This document shows, one piece after another, positions 23,889 to 35,232 of a stretch of DNA of 64,000 nucleotides (within the stretch, counting starts at the first letter, position 1; each line of letters starts with the position of its first letter). This stretch comes from Buddleja alternifolia. Taxonomy: Eukaryota; Streptophyta; Magnoliopsida; Lamiales; Scrophulariaceae. The notes under the pieces were generated by a model. The model worked only from the letters and a program-made list of their open reading frames with translations, was not told the origin of the DNA and did no database searches. The position numbers and the translations under genes are program-made. The stretch lies in NCBI GenBank assembly GCA_019426215.1, contig CM033391.1, positions 11,272,708-11,336,707 of the forward strand, written 5' to 3'.

Positions 23889-23924
23889 AAGCTGATCAGA
23901 AAAAGAGTACATCCTACTCATGAA

Positions 23925-24510
23925 TAGTAAAATACTATTCCTCCGGCACTGTTCATAACAATAATAGTACTGTTTCAATAGTGAAATTACTGTATAAATA
24001 GTATAAACTATTTTAAATTTTGGTTTGAGATCCGTCGCCTGAAATTCTTATAAATAGAGGGGCTGACCTTTGTATTTGTAAGCCTTAGAAATTTGTTAGC
24101 TAGCTTTCTCTCTAAAAAATCTCTCCCCCTCACTCGCTTCAGCCTCCATCTCCGTTGTAAAATTCAAGTTCTTGTCAATTACTGAAGTTGCTGTAATAAA
24201 AAGAAAAGTTTATCTTGTAAGTTCTCTTATTTATTTATCTTAAAGTTTAATTTTATTTTTAATTTGTATTAAGGATGAGCCTTATAGGCTAAATCCTTTT
24301 GTGTTAAATTATATCTAAACTCTCATGATTCTTCTAAAAAACATGGATTGATAATTCTAAAAAGAGATTTCCGTTATGGTATGGACTCTAATGGGTTAAT
24401 TTAGTAAACTGGCTGAAATTGGATCATTGAGAATGATGTTCATACTGTTGCCGTGTTTGTCGTGATGTTTGGCGTTTTGGGCGTTTGTATGAAAATTTTT
24501 GATGGTTTTA
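23925..24510 (+). promoter_or_regulatory. Pararetroviral promoter and leader, sense orientation
   Basis: TATAAATAGA at 24049-24058 has the form of the 35S-type core promoter. A long AT-rich leader follows. A match to the initiator-tRNA primer-binding site is partial at best (TGGTATGGACTC near 24378), so that site is uncertain. The region is the inverted partner of 18365-18905. Confidence 0.7.
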
Positions 24511-24515
24511 TTACA

Positions 24516-25819
24516 ATATATATAGTCATATAATATATTATATATTACAATATACATATAATATTATATATAAACATAATATTATGGTTAGTGTGATTAT
24601 TTATATTGCATTCATTTTTATTAATATATAAAATATTATTTTATTCATAATGTCAAAATTAAGAACCGAAGTTCCAGCTATACATCTTACTATACGATCC
24701 ATTATTTCACAATTAAGAAGAAATGTCAAAATTCAAATATGATGAGGAATAGAATTTTTAATTATTTTATGCTAGCACTCGATTACTTTATCTTCTGGTT
24801 TAACAGAGATAGGTTAATAGTTCATCACCACAATTCAATCGGTCACATCTTAAAAGGGGACAATTGTTTTTGGCCAAACATTTGTGTTAGTTTTTGGTCC
24901 AAAATTGTAAATCCTAATGTAATTTCCCCAAAATTTTGACCAAAAATAACCCCAAACCAGAAACAAACATAGCCTTCAGGTTTCAACAAAAAATTCTGGT
25001 TTCGATCGAAATTTCGAAAGATATTCAGCAAAACTGAATCGAAGGTTTGATTTTACTTCGGGATCCCCCAAAATCCAAAATTTCAACATTTTGGGCGAAA
25101 TTTAGGACCATGCTTAAAATTCTTTCATTCTCACATGCGAATTAGTGATAAGAAACTAGCAAAAAACCATTATATTACATACAACATCCATATAATATAT
25201 AAAGAGAGAAACACATAGAATGAGAGAGATTACTTCGCTTGTGAAAATGATAATCTTTCCTCTTCTACAGTCCCTCTTTGGCTGATGTGCAGTTTGACAA
25301 ACAGATCAAACCAAGTATTGGTATTGCCTTCTAATTTTCTTCAAAAAAAAAAGCAAAAAGGGGACCAGACCCGACCCCCAAATCCGGTATGGGTAACAGA
25401 CCCAATTCACGGACCCATACCAAGACCAGACAGGTAATAGAAATTGTCTAGGGATATTTTAAGGTCTGGGTCTGGGCTTGTGTTTTATCGGCCGTCGACA
25501 GGCTTACATGACAGATAATGTGTTTACCAGCAGAGATTGACACCGGGAGCATTATGCACAGCGTAATACAATGTGTCCTACGAAACCTCCACCCCCACGC
25601 CGAGAAGCACAAAAACACAGATAAAATGCACCAATACAACATAGTAATCACAGGCCAGCAGAGAGATGAGAAACATTTTAAAAAACAATTTATCATATTT
25701 GAACTTTTAGTCTACACATCACGACTAATTGAAAATCAAACAATTCATCAACACAAAACATCAAGATCCTCAAAAATTCGGGAGCAATGCTTCCAAAGCT
25801 ACTTCGAGCAGGAATGAAC
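24516..25819. other. Intergenic DNA with dispersed repeat
   Basis: AT-rich up to about 24720. 24860-25110 belongs to the CGAAATTTCG repeat family seen at 17330-18000 and 27680-28310. 25355-25480 shares the GACCCGACC motif cluster of 15295-15400. The frame at 25518-25817 has no recognisable content. Confidence 0.45.
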
Positions 25820-27403
25820 TTAAACTTTAATGGCATACTTCCTCATTGGGAAATACATCTCTTTCTTTTTCTCCTTCTCTGTCTTCAGTGACGCCTAAAA
25901 GAATAGACAAGAACAATCAACAATGGCACATTAAAACACAACTATCAGTAGAATAGGAGAAACGTATAATACAGATTGTTACTGTTTATAAAACGGAAAC
26001 ACGTATATGTCTGTTATACACCCAGCCATCAAATCAGGGGTCACTTCAACCAAAATTTAGAGATAGATGTATTAACAAAGACAAAGCACTATCATCATTT
26101 TCTAAGAATGTATACAGCAGTTAACACAATAAGATTTCACAACAGCTCAGAAAAGAAGATTTGCATTATGAGAAAATATAGCCAACTCAAACTGAGCTTC
26201 TTTCAGTGATATTAATACCTCCTAAATTGCAAAAACTTGAAGTGCATCTTCTAAAATGCAAATTCTTAACCAGGAAGGATGGATAGTTTCAGGTATAAAT
26301 ATTGCCAGTGGTTAAAGGGGTAGCATTTCAAGAGGCATAAATGCAAAACAAAACTAAATTTTAACACTCCAGTGGTGTGCTGCATGTATATATACGTGTG
26401 TGTGTTTGGACATATATATATAGATATGTATGTATGTAAATTATGTTGCTTTTAGTTAAAAACGAGTAGCCTAGAAGATTACACAAATGGCATCAAGATA
26501 CATCTGAAAAATAACAACACGGGTTGTGTCATGTCCTAGCTTCCAGAAAGCAAGAAAAACAAACAGGATTTTTGAGCATCATTCAAATTTGCTGCCAAAA
26601 ATGTACAGGCAAAATTCTACAATTCATGGATACTTTACTATGAAAATATGCTGCTATCAGCCACAATCAAACATAATAAATGAGTACATATAAATATCAG
26701 CCAATGAAACAATTATCAAAACCAGCAATACAATAGTAACTCCTTCTAAAGTTTGTCACATATAAATTTTATTTTATCAGAAAATTTGATTTGTAGCAGA
26801 GACACAAGTATAGAGATAACTATTAAAGTTAGGAAATTCCCAGACATTATATATACCCATTTCTCTCCAATACCAATAATACCAATACCTTACTTCAGGA
26901 AGATGATAAACATTTCAATGCCACATACCTACCTACTAAGTCATCAAGCAAAATATATCCAAGAAGAATCATGTTTATTTTCAAAAAAAATAAAAATACT
27001 TGTATGTATACCTGGTGCTTGGTGAGGCGGCGGCGGATGGCGCGAGTCTTCTTGGGGCGGAGATCGAGAGGCAAATACTTCTTGTTCTTGTACGCTTCTC
27101 TCAGTGCCGATTTCTGCTTCTGTGAAATGACGGTCAGCACCTGCGCAATAGAGAGCCTGACAACCTTGATCTTCGATAGCTTGTTGGGGGCGCCGCCGGT
27201 GACTTTAGCAACTCTGAGCAACGCCAGCTCCGCCTTCAGATCCTTCAGCTGCGCCAACAGCTCCGTCTTGTTCTTCTGCCTCAACTCGTGCACCTTAATC
27301 CGCGCTACATTAACAAACAAAGAAACACACAAAATGAGATGCGATTAGCGAGCGTTAAACTGATCGGTTTTAATGAAAAAAATGATGATTTCTTCGTACC
27401 CAT
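25820..27403 (-). CDS. RPL35: 60S ribosomal protein L35 (uL29), copy B
   Basis: Three coding exons on the minus strand: 27400-27403 (ATGG), 27012-27304 and 25820-25894. Intron positions and phases match copy A. The product has 123 residues, as in copy A, and ends with TAA. All differences from copy A in exon 3 are synonymous (5 of 75 positions counting the stop), while exon 2 differs at only 2 of 293. Intron 2 is alignable to copy A in patches (for example around 26260-26345 against 13460-13550) but clearly diverged. Same orientation and 12.6-kb spacing indicate an old local duplication, with the caulimovirid and other elements now lying between the copies. Both copies look intact. Confidence 0.96.
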
Positions 27404-27434
27404 TGCAGAGTTTCTTCTTTCACTCTGAGATTAG

Positions 27435-27502
27435 AGGGTTTGGGAGTGGCGAAGAAGAAGAAGCAGAAGAGAGCTGAAAAGTATTATAGCCTCAAAACCC
27501 TA
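27435..27502 (-). promoter_or_regulatory. Telo-box-like motifs upstream of RPL35 copy B
   Basis: AAACCCT on the minus strand at 27435-27441 and a full AAACCCTA on the plus strand at 27495-27502, within 100 bp of the start codon. This is the same class of motif as in copy A, with altered orientation. Confidence 0.65.
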
Positions 27503-27521
27503 GTAGGCTTAGTTTAGTTCT

Positions 27522-27588
27522 TGGGCCGCCAACAATATCCTTTGCCACCCCATGTCTACTTTACTTTTGCCGCCCCAAGTAAAGCCCA
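27522..27588. promoter_or_regulatory. Site II motifs upstream of RPL35 copy B
   Basis: TGGGCC at 27522-27527 (plus strand) and TGGGCT on the minus strand at 27583-27588. Together with the telo-boxes this is the usual plant ribosomal-protein promoter combination, retained after duplication. Confidence 0.65.
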
Positions 27589-27603
27589 AGATGTAAAACT
27601 ACT

Positions 27604-30600
27604 TCTTTCGGATTATGGGTTACTAATGTGTAGATGTGATGCTTGATTTAGATGTGTGTGAAAGACAGGCCTTAAATTCCCCTCCAAATTTCGATAGAAC
27701 TTTCGGGTTTTCGAGGCTTCCGAACTGAAATCTCACTATCTATTCAATTTTACAAAATATCTTTTGAAATTGTCCGAAACTTAAAAATAATATTAAAACA
27801 CTTTTATCAAATCTCCATCGAAATTTAGACCGAAACCCAAAACCCAAAATTTCCAAAATTTCGAATAATAATTATTTTTTTATACATTTTAAATTTTATA
27901 ATTTAAAAATAATATTTCAAGTTGGTCCACACCTACCAACCATTCACCCTGACCACACACATGATTTTTACTAAACTTGTGGCATATTTATTTTAATTAA
28001 GTTCTTGTAAGACTTGACTATTATTTTACTTTCAAGTCATATTTATTTCATATTTTTGTAACATGTTTTGATCATATTACTTAACAAGATTCATTATACA
28101 TATAATTATTATATATAGAATATTATTAATGTAAAAGATGCATAAGTATAATAATTAGAGTTACCAAAAGTTTGATTGTAAATTTCCAAATATTTCTATA
28201 AATTTCCATATTTTTTTACAATCGAAATGAAAATTTCGAATATTCTCAAAATTTCCATTGAAATTTTCATAAATTTACTATCCCGATATCTATATCAAAA
28301 CCGAAATATAAGACGGTGGTGAAAGACAAGTGGCTTTTTAATAGCTACTTAATGACTCGCGAGCTTGAAAGCAGGTACCATGGGTGCTCGATAAAATTGA
28401 GCTCGTGAAGCTCACCACAAACTTGAAAAAAAAAACACACACGAGTTTATTGAGGTCTGAATCGAGCTGGCTCGTTGGCAAACCTTCTTCTTTTGAGAAA
28501 TTTTCTATTTTAGAGATTATAAAAGATGGCTTGCGGTGAATGATAGTATTTGCTAATAATTTTAATATATTGTAAAAAGTAGGATGAGAGTGTTAGGAAT
28601 AAAAATAATTTTCGCTTGGAACGATGTGATAATATACTACAGTCGTTACACCATGTACGGTTAGTAGTGATAAGATTACAATAATAAAATTCTTCTCACG
28701 ATTCTCATTACCATTTACTTATTATTAAGAAATTATATAAATAATAATTATTTAATTAATGGGTTGTCAATTATAAATTAATTATCAAGAAATAAAGGTT
28801 ATATAATATTAATTAATTAATGTCTATTTATTAACTTAATTACTAAATAATCTTAATTAATCAATTAGGCATCAACATAATGAGGATAAATTTGTCACTA
28901 TAGCGGAATCAAGGGTATAATTGGATTTTTGAATAAGTAATAAGGATAAATTTATCATAAAATTTTTTAAAAATAGAAAAAAAAATCTTAGAAGCTTCTA
29001 CTAGCACCATTACGAAGTTAAGTTTATAGATACTAAAGATAAATATGAATTTTATCCATGTAACGTTATACTTTTTTAATTTAAATTATTTTATGATTTT
29101 AATATTACCTATAGATATATTTGTTATACGAATTTTATTCCGCCATTGTAACAAAAAAAAAAGTTATACAAAATTTATTTATAATAAAAATATTCGAAAG
29201 TATTTGAATTTAATCCGCAAATTAAAAATCAATTTTCCCTTCACATGCAAAACCCCCAAAATTGTAGGTTAATTTTCCCGCCAAGTGAAAAGAGTCCCCA
29301 ACTTCAAGTGAATTTCCTGCCAAATGATAATTCCCGGCCTATTTTGAATTTTTCGGCGAAATTAGTATTGAAATTGTCAATTTTCTTGTCGGAGTGTACC
29401 CAAATTGCCACCGTGCCACTTTTTCGATTGAAGAAAGCATGCATGATCTTTTAGTATACCAATTTAGCAATTATTTCTACGTTTGGATGTGGAGTCCATA
29501 CATTTAGTATCTATCTGTAAAATGAAATAGAAAATGAATAGAGGATGGAATAGAGAAAGGTATTATGATCAATGATATAAATTAAGTTAAAGAAAGTAAA
29601 AGGGCACAAGGGAAAAGATAAGAGAATCCTAAATGAAAGTTTGAGATTTATCTAAGCAGCTCCTTAATCTTTTTTCTTAACTAAAGCCCCACAGCTTTAA
29701 GCGCGTGATTTTAAAATATTAATATATACTTTGAGTAAGCCCCATACTACCATTAAATTCTCTAAAGAAATGGATAAAGCCATTAAATGAGTTTATTTAA
29801 TTTATTCCGGATTCAATAAACAAAGAGATTATTTTTACTATGAAAATGCAGATTGTTTGGTCTCAAATTTCACCATTTCAAAGAAATATGTTTGGTCTCA
29901 GATTATTGAAGTCAACATTAAACATAGTGGTGATACTAAAATAGTTAATTATTACAACGTGGTGTGACAAATGAAATTCAAAAAGCAACTACGTGAATAG
30001 TAAATTTGGGTTATAGTGATTGACTGATTATGTTAAAAAACTGTACTTAATCCAAGACATGTTAGTTTACTGGTATTTATATTCCATTTTATGTGAGAAA
30101 TTCTGGTTTCGAAATCAGGCTGCCATAAATTGTGACTCTCTCCTCCTTTATAAAGTTTTTATGGCTCAGAATTATAACTATCAACCCGAATTTATAGGAC
30201 TAAATATATAGGATATCTCCATTCATCTTGAAGGAAAAAAAAAGACTGCACTCAATTCTAGTCCTATTGGCTATTATTAAACCTTACTATGTTCAGCTAC
30301 AACCTATAATGTACTTATTTTTGTAAAAATGATTAGGTGCAATATTTTATCCGTATTATACCTGTATCAATTATCACATACTGCATATCGTGTCTGGATT
30401 ATTTTTGAAGTGTTCGAAAATAAAAATAATTGAAAATTACAGATAGGTATCAATACAAAATTTGAAATATTCAACATGCACATCTTGGATACCACATGGT
30501 ATTTTTTTTGTTATTACACAATATTTTTTGGACTAAAATAAATGGATAATAATTTTTTTGGTTTTCTGTTAAAAGTTAACCAAATGATAAATAATTTAAA

Positions 30601-31080
30601 GAAGTAGACAAAAAATTGTTTATGCTAATAAATCTATTGAATAAATTTAATTTAAATATTACGCTTACATACACATACATAAATTCTCATGTGTATCATA
30701 TGCTAAATTTTAAAATAATTTATCATATTTTATCTTCGTGTCGTATCATATTATAATCGTATACAACTTATAGAACATAAACATAACTGTCGCTGGACCT
30801 GGGGAAGAACGCATATGTATATATACTTTAAGAAAATCTAATAGCAAATTGACTTCGTGAAAATTCGAGTGTCATGATGAGACCGTATGATGAGCTTTAT
30901 CCACTAATAAAAGGTCTGCAATGAAATTGGACCTACAAAAGGAACCATTATTCGAGGTGTAATCATTACTCTTATAATTTAATTACTAAAGTTTATCGGC
31001 TGCTTAGAAATGAAATCCAACCAATGCCAGTATGCCACCATAGCTCTTCGTATTTGTTTATATTATAAAATAATTTAGAG
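27604..31080. other. Intergenic DNA, mostly unrecognised
   Basis: 27680-28310 is a diverged copy of the repeat at 17330-17960 in the opposite orientation. 28500-31080 is AT-rich with only short accidental frames (for example 29045-29454 and 30020-30211). No gene or clear transposon end was found. Confidence 0.5.
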
Positions 31081-31696
31081 TTTCGAATTACAGACCCCAA
31101 ATAAGTCCAAATTGTAGAAATTTGAAAGAAGGAAATTGGGTCCACATGTAAGTAAAATAAGACCCAATAAATTCAGAAAAATAGCAAAAAACATGGGCGG
31201 AATTGACAAAAACTCAAGAATCGAATCTAAAAAAATAAAATGAAGTCCAAATAGCCAATCATCTGCAAAGACGCGCTAATTTGAAAAGATTTGAAAGAGC
31301 AGTTGAGGATAGTTGAAGACGGTTCCCGAAAACAAGGAACGTGGGTTGAGAACGGTTCCCGAAGACAAGATATATAGGAGCCGCAGAGAAAGGAAAAGGA
31401 CATGACAAGATCATCAGACTTCTACATTTTCGTTCTCGTAGGAGTAGTTTTTAGCGTAATGTAGGAGTAGATCGCAGCGTAACTTAGGAGTAGCTGTAGT
31501 GTAAACTCGATGACATTTGCCTTCAAGGCTTGTATCGGCATTCGCTTGCCTGTAATGTTTCGGAATTGAAGACTTTCATGGAGGTGTAAATTATCGTTTA
31601 TTCAGATTTAAGTATCGAATAGATAGTTTATGCACTGGACTTGAGTTTTCAATCGTCCTTTTTGAATTCGAACATATTAAAGTATGAAAGAAGAAA

Positions 31697-32440
31697 GATT
31701 CTCACGTAGGTATAAGATTATCTTTTTGTCAGATTTAAGTATTTGAGAGATAATTTTTATCTGGACTTGAATCTTTCCTTCACTGTATTATTGTTTCATT
31801 CGAAGACAATAACTTGAACCACCGTTTAGCGAATCGAACGCAGGGGGTGAGAAATAATACATTTGATCGAAAGATTCTCACGTAGGTATAAGATTATCTT
31901 TTTGTCAGATTTAAGTATCTGAGAGATAATTTTTATCTGGACTTGAATAGTTCCTTCACTGTATTATTGTTTCGAACGCAGGGGGTGAGAAATAATACAT
32001 TCGATCGAGAGATTCTCACGTAGGTATAAGATTATCTTTTGTCAGATTTGAGTATCTGAGAGATAATTTTTATCTGGACTTGAATCTTTCCTTCACTGTA
32101 TTACAATAACTCGAACCACCGTTTAGCGAATCGAACGCAGGGGGTGAGAAATAATACATTCGATCGAGAGATTCTCATGTAGGTATAAGATTATCTTTTG
32201 TCAGATTTAAGTATCTGAGAGATAATTTTTATCTGGACTTGAATCTTTCCTTCACTGTATTACAATAACTCGAACCACCGTTTAGCGAATCGAACGCAGG
32301 GGTTGAGAAATAATACATTGGATCGAGAGATTCTCATGTAGGTATAAGATTATCTTTTGTCAGATTTAAGTATCTGAGAGATAATTTTTATCTGGACTTG
32401 AATCTTTCCTTCACTGTATTATTGTTTCATTCGCAGACGA
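31697..32440. repeat. Tandem repeat, five copies of a 138-176 bp unit
   Basis: Copies start with GATTCTCACGTAGGTATAAG or GATTCTCATGTAGG at 31697, 31873, 32011, 32170 and 32329. Each continues with GTCAGATTTAAGTAT...GAGAGATAATTTTTATCTGG. The linker CCACCGTTTAGCGAATCGAA is complete in most units and deleted in one, which explains the length steps. Diverged relatives flank the array (about 31575 and 32490-32570). The preceding segment (31080-31600) has an LTR-like look, so the array may lie within a retroelement LTR or leader. Confidence 0.85.
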
Positions 32441-32812
32441 TAAATATTTTCATCAATTGCGGTCCGATTAATTATTTTAAACAACATGCTAAAGTATTAA
32501 ATTCTGAACCACCGTCTAGTGCATCGAATTTGAGCGCGGGGGTTGAAAGATAATTCTAAGTGGAGAATTATCGCGGGGCTCGGAAAGCGCAGTTGGATCC
32601 ACCTTAGTCTAGCTTTTTTTTTAACGAAACAGTATTTTAATTTCATGAATCAAGTACTGTGTAGTGTGTACCATGACTTCAAAAATTTTAATATGTTTCC
32701 GTTATTAGGAAAATGTTTCCATTTGTAACATTACATTACCAACAGATTTAGTGCATTAAATATATATATATATATATATATATCTTATTTGGTAGTTCAT
32801 TATATATGTATC

Positions 32813-34315
32813 TTTTTTTTGATAAAATATTATGTTATTAATTAAAAAATGAGCCGAAGCCCTAAAATGATTACATCATAGAGTTCTTTGACAAAGATTA
32901 TAAGATCATTACAATTACAAGTGAAATAAGACCAACAAATGGAGTGTGGGTAGGTGGAGATGGTGGGACTCGAACGAACTGTTGAGAAACCAAATGATTT
33001 GCAAAGCCTCTTGGGCAAAACGCAATTCACACTATCTCTTGACATGAAAGAGATAAAACTTGGTATTCTCCAAAAAATTGGCTCCCTGACTTGCAGACAA
33101 CATCGAACAACAAACAAAACTATGTAAGAGAACGAAACATGGTGTATGCAATGGGCCCGTCCACCAACAACTGTAATGAGTGTAACCTTCTCAAATCCTT
33201 CATCAGTAGACATTTTAGAGGCAAAAAGAAGCCAAACTAAACAAGCAGGAGATCTACAAACAAAACCAAACCATATGGAGTACTCAAAAGAATCCAAAGA
33301 CAGAGTACTCCATAGATTCATTTTTTCCTCTTTCGGATCAAGATAAGCACCTCCAAGACCACTTGCTTAATGTCTCAACAAAATAAAACCACATAGCACA
33401 AGAGTCAAGATGTTCAAGGCAAAAAGCATAACCAACAAAACTAGATATACTAAGACATATACTAGGACATAGCACAAAACAACACTATAGGAAATAAAAA
33501 GTAAAAACCAAAAGGCCATGGTAGAGGTTTCAACAACACTAGTCAAGGGTGGTCCGTCCCCTTGAGAACCGACGACTGCCATTTTCTTAATCAGCGGTGA
33601 ATACCCCGAAAAACTCAAGGTTCATCGCCGTAGAGAGGGACAGAGCTCGTGGATTTGTGCAAGAGAGGAGCTGCGGCAGAGTGAAAATTGATTTTGGTGG
33701 TGGGATGAAAGTTGGCATATTTGGTTATGGGGTGGAAAAACAGTGGGAGTTGATGAGAGTTGATGAGAGATCTTCCAATGGAAGACGAAAAGAAAGCGTC
33801 AAGAGAAGAGCCACCATTGTAGCGCCAGCGTAAGAAAGCCCAAACTAGGGGCGAACCCTAAAAAGGGGAGCACTATTCTCCTTGAGAGAGAAAGTGTAGA
33901 GAAAGGGGCGAAACCTAACCTGTCGTAATAATTTGTTTTCGGATGTGAGAAAAAGTAAAAACCAAAAGGCCATGGCAGAGGTTTCAACAACACTAGTCAA
34001 GGGTGGCCCATCCCCTTGACAACCGACGACTGCCATTTTCTTAATCAGCGGCGAATACCCCGAAAAACTCAAGGTTCGTAACCGTAAAGAGGGACAGAGC
34101 TAGTGGATCTGTGCAAAAGAGGAGCTGCGGCACAGAAGCTTGATTTTGGTGGTGGGATGAAAGTTGGCATATTTGGTTATAGGGTGGAAAAACAGTGGGA
34201 GTTGATGAGAGATCTTCCAATGGAAGACGAAAAGAAAGTGTCAAGAGAAGAGCCACCACTGTAGCGGCGGCGTAAGAAAGCCCGAACCAGGGGCGAACCC
34301 TAAAAAGGGGAGCAC
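32813..34315 (-). mobile_element. LINE-like retroelement remnant, minus strand
   Basis: Read on the minus strand, the element ends in an A-rich tail (T run at 32813-32820 on the plus strand) just after TTAATAACATAATATTTTATC, the kind of 3' end seen in plant L1-type elements. It begins at about 34315 with GTGCTCCCCTTTTTAGGG. There are two 5' monomers. No endonuclease or RT domain is seen, so it is a deleted or non-autonomous copy. The frame at 32842-33321 (minus) is open but I recognise no domain. Confidence 0.5.
33500..34315 (-). repeat. Direct duplication of the 5' monomer (two copies, about 370 bp)
   Basis: 33500-33873 and 33954-34315 are direct repeats with about 93-95% identity by eye, separated by 80 bp. 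Both contain AAGGCCATGG, CTAGTCAAGGGTGG and GAGAAGAGCCACCA. Tandem 5' monomers are known as promoter units in several LINE families; applying that here is inference. Confidence 0.75.
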
Positions 34316-35232
34316 TGTATTATATTTATGTGTAACTAATTTTAATTGCCACAGTATTAACTAGTAGTAATTGAGATTTTTACTTCACATAATGACTTCA
34401 AATATCAATATTACAATACGAAGAAATTAATTACATGATTGACTTCAAAAAAATTAAAGTTACAGTGGATATGCTCAAATCTCAATTGTATAACTATCTG
34501 ATATTTTTTTGTTCATTTTCACATTTATTTCGGTTTTTTTTTCTTCATTTTACATCATTTTCATCTTGCTTACAAAATGTTTTCAGTAGTTGCTTCATCT
34601 ATTGGTCAAGCAGCCTTCTCTCCTATCCTGTTAGTGTGCGTTGTTTGCTTTGACCCATTCTATTTTGGGATGCTCCTCGTTGATTCGAGAGTATGACCAG
34701 ACTTCGCCCCTTAGTCTTCTTTCAAAGCACTTCGCCTCCTGACCTTGCGACTAAATAAACTCTTTGGCTCGTACCGTAGCTAATACACTCGGTTATTCTC
34801 CCAATTCAACTCCCTCTGTCTATGCTGGCAAAGGGGCTTGAAGAAAGAGTCCTTGACCGGGGCGAGTTCAAGTTCATGCTCGCATGATTGGTTATTCTTT
34901 CAAATCGGGTACTCGTTCTTTCGTCCATGACTATATTTGAAGTGAGGGTTGGCCCCCGCATCGAAACTCATCTTAGAAACAAAGTTTTTATCTGTAAAAG
35001 CAAAAGTTTCTTGGAACAAACTGTACAACATGTCCCAACACAAACCTAACAGAGCTAGTCATTTAATGGAAATTTTCAAATTTAATTATGTCATTAATTA
35101 AGCAATTAAACTATGAGAGCAAGTCCAATAAAGGGGCAAAATGGTGTTTCTTCACCATTTGGAGCGGCAAACCGGAGCCTTCTATTTCTTTTTGTATTTT
35201 TATTTTTTTATTTCAGCTTAGTATTATAATTT
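34316..35232. other. Intergenic DNA with a possible organelle-derived segment
   Basis: About 34640-34975 is clearly richer in GC than its surroundings and has the texture of plant mitochondrial intergenic DNA. No gene is visible in it. The rest is AT-rich. Confidence 0.35.

Larger units (their letters stand above)
18218..24515 (+). mobile_element. Endogenous caulimovirid (plant pararetrovirus) insertion, rearranged and defective
   Basis: About 6.3 kb. The coding part (about 19241-23888, plus strand) has the Caulimoviridae gene order: coat-protein-like region, CCHC zinc knuckle, aspartic protease, reverse transcriptase, RNase H, then a downstream frame of unknown function. No integrase and no flanking LTRs are present, which separates it from LTR retrotransposons. 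Promoter and leader sequence lie at the right end in sense (about 23925-24510) and at the left end in antisense (18365-18900, partly repeated at 19030-19241). There are at least one frameshift, several internal stop codons and an apparent deletion in RNase H, and no movement-protein region is visible. It cannot encode an intact virus. The genus is not resolved by eye. Confidence 0.85.

Noticed and set aside
31697..32440. CRISPR-like array
   Set aside because: Units are 138-176 bp tandem repeats with similar linkers, not short repeats with unique spacers, and the genome is a plant.
32842..33321. Minus-strand 159-codon frame as a membrane protein gene
   Set aside because: It lies in the 3' part of the LINE-like element; the hydrophobic look comes from T-rich sequence.
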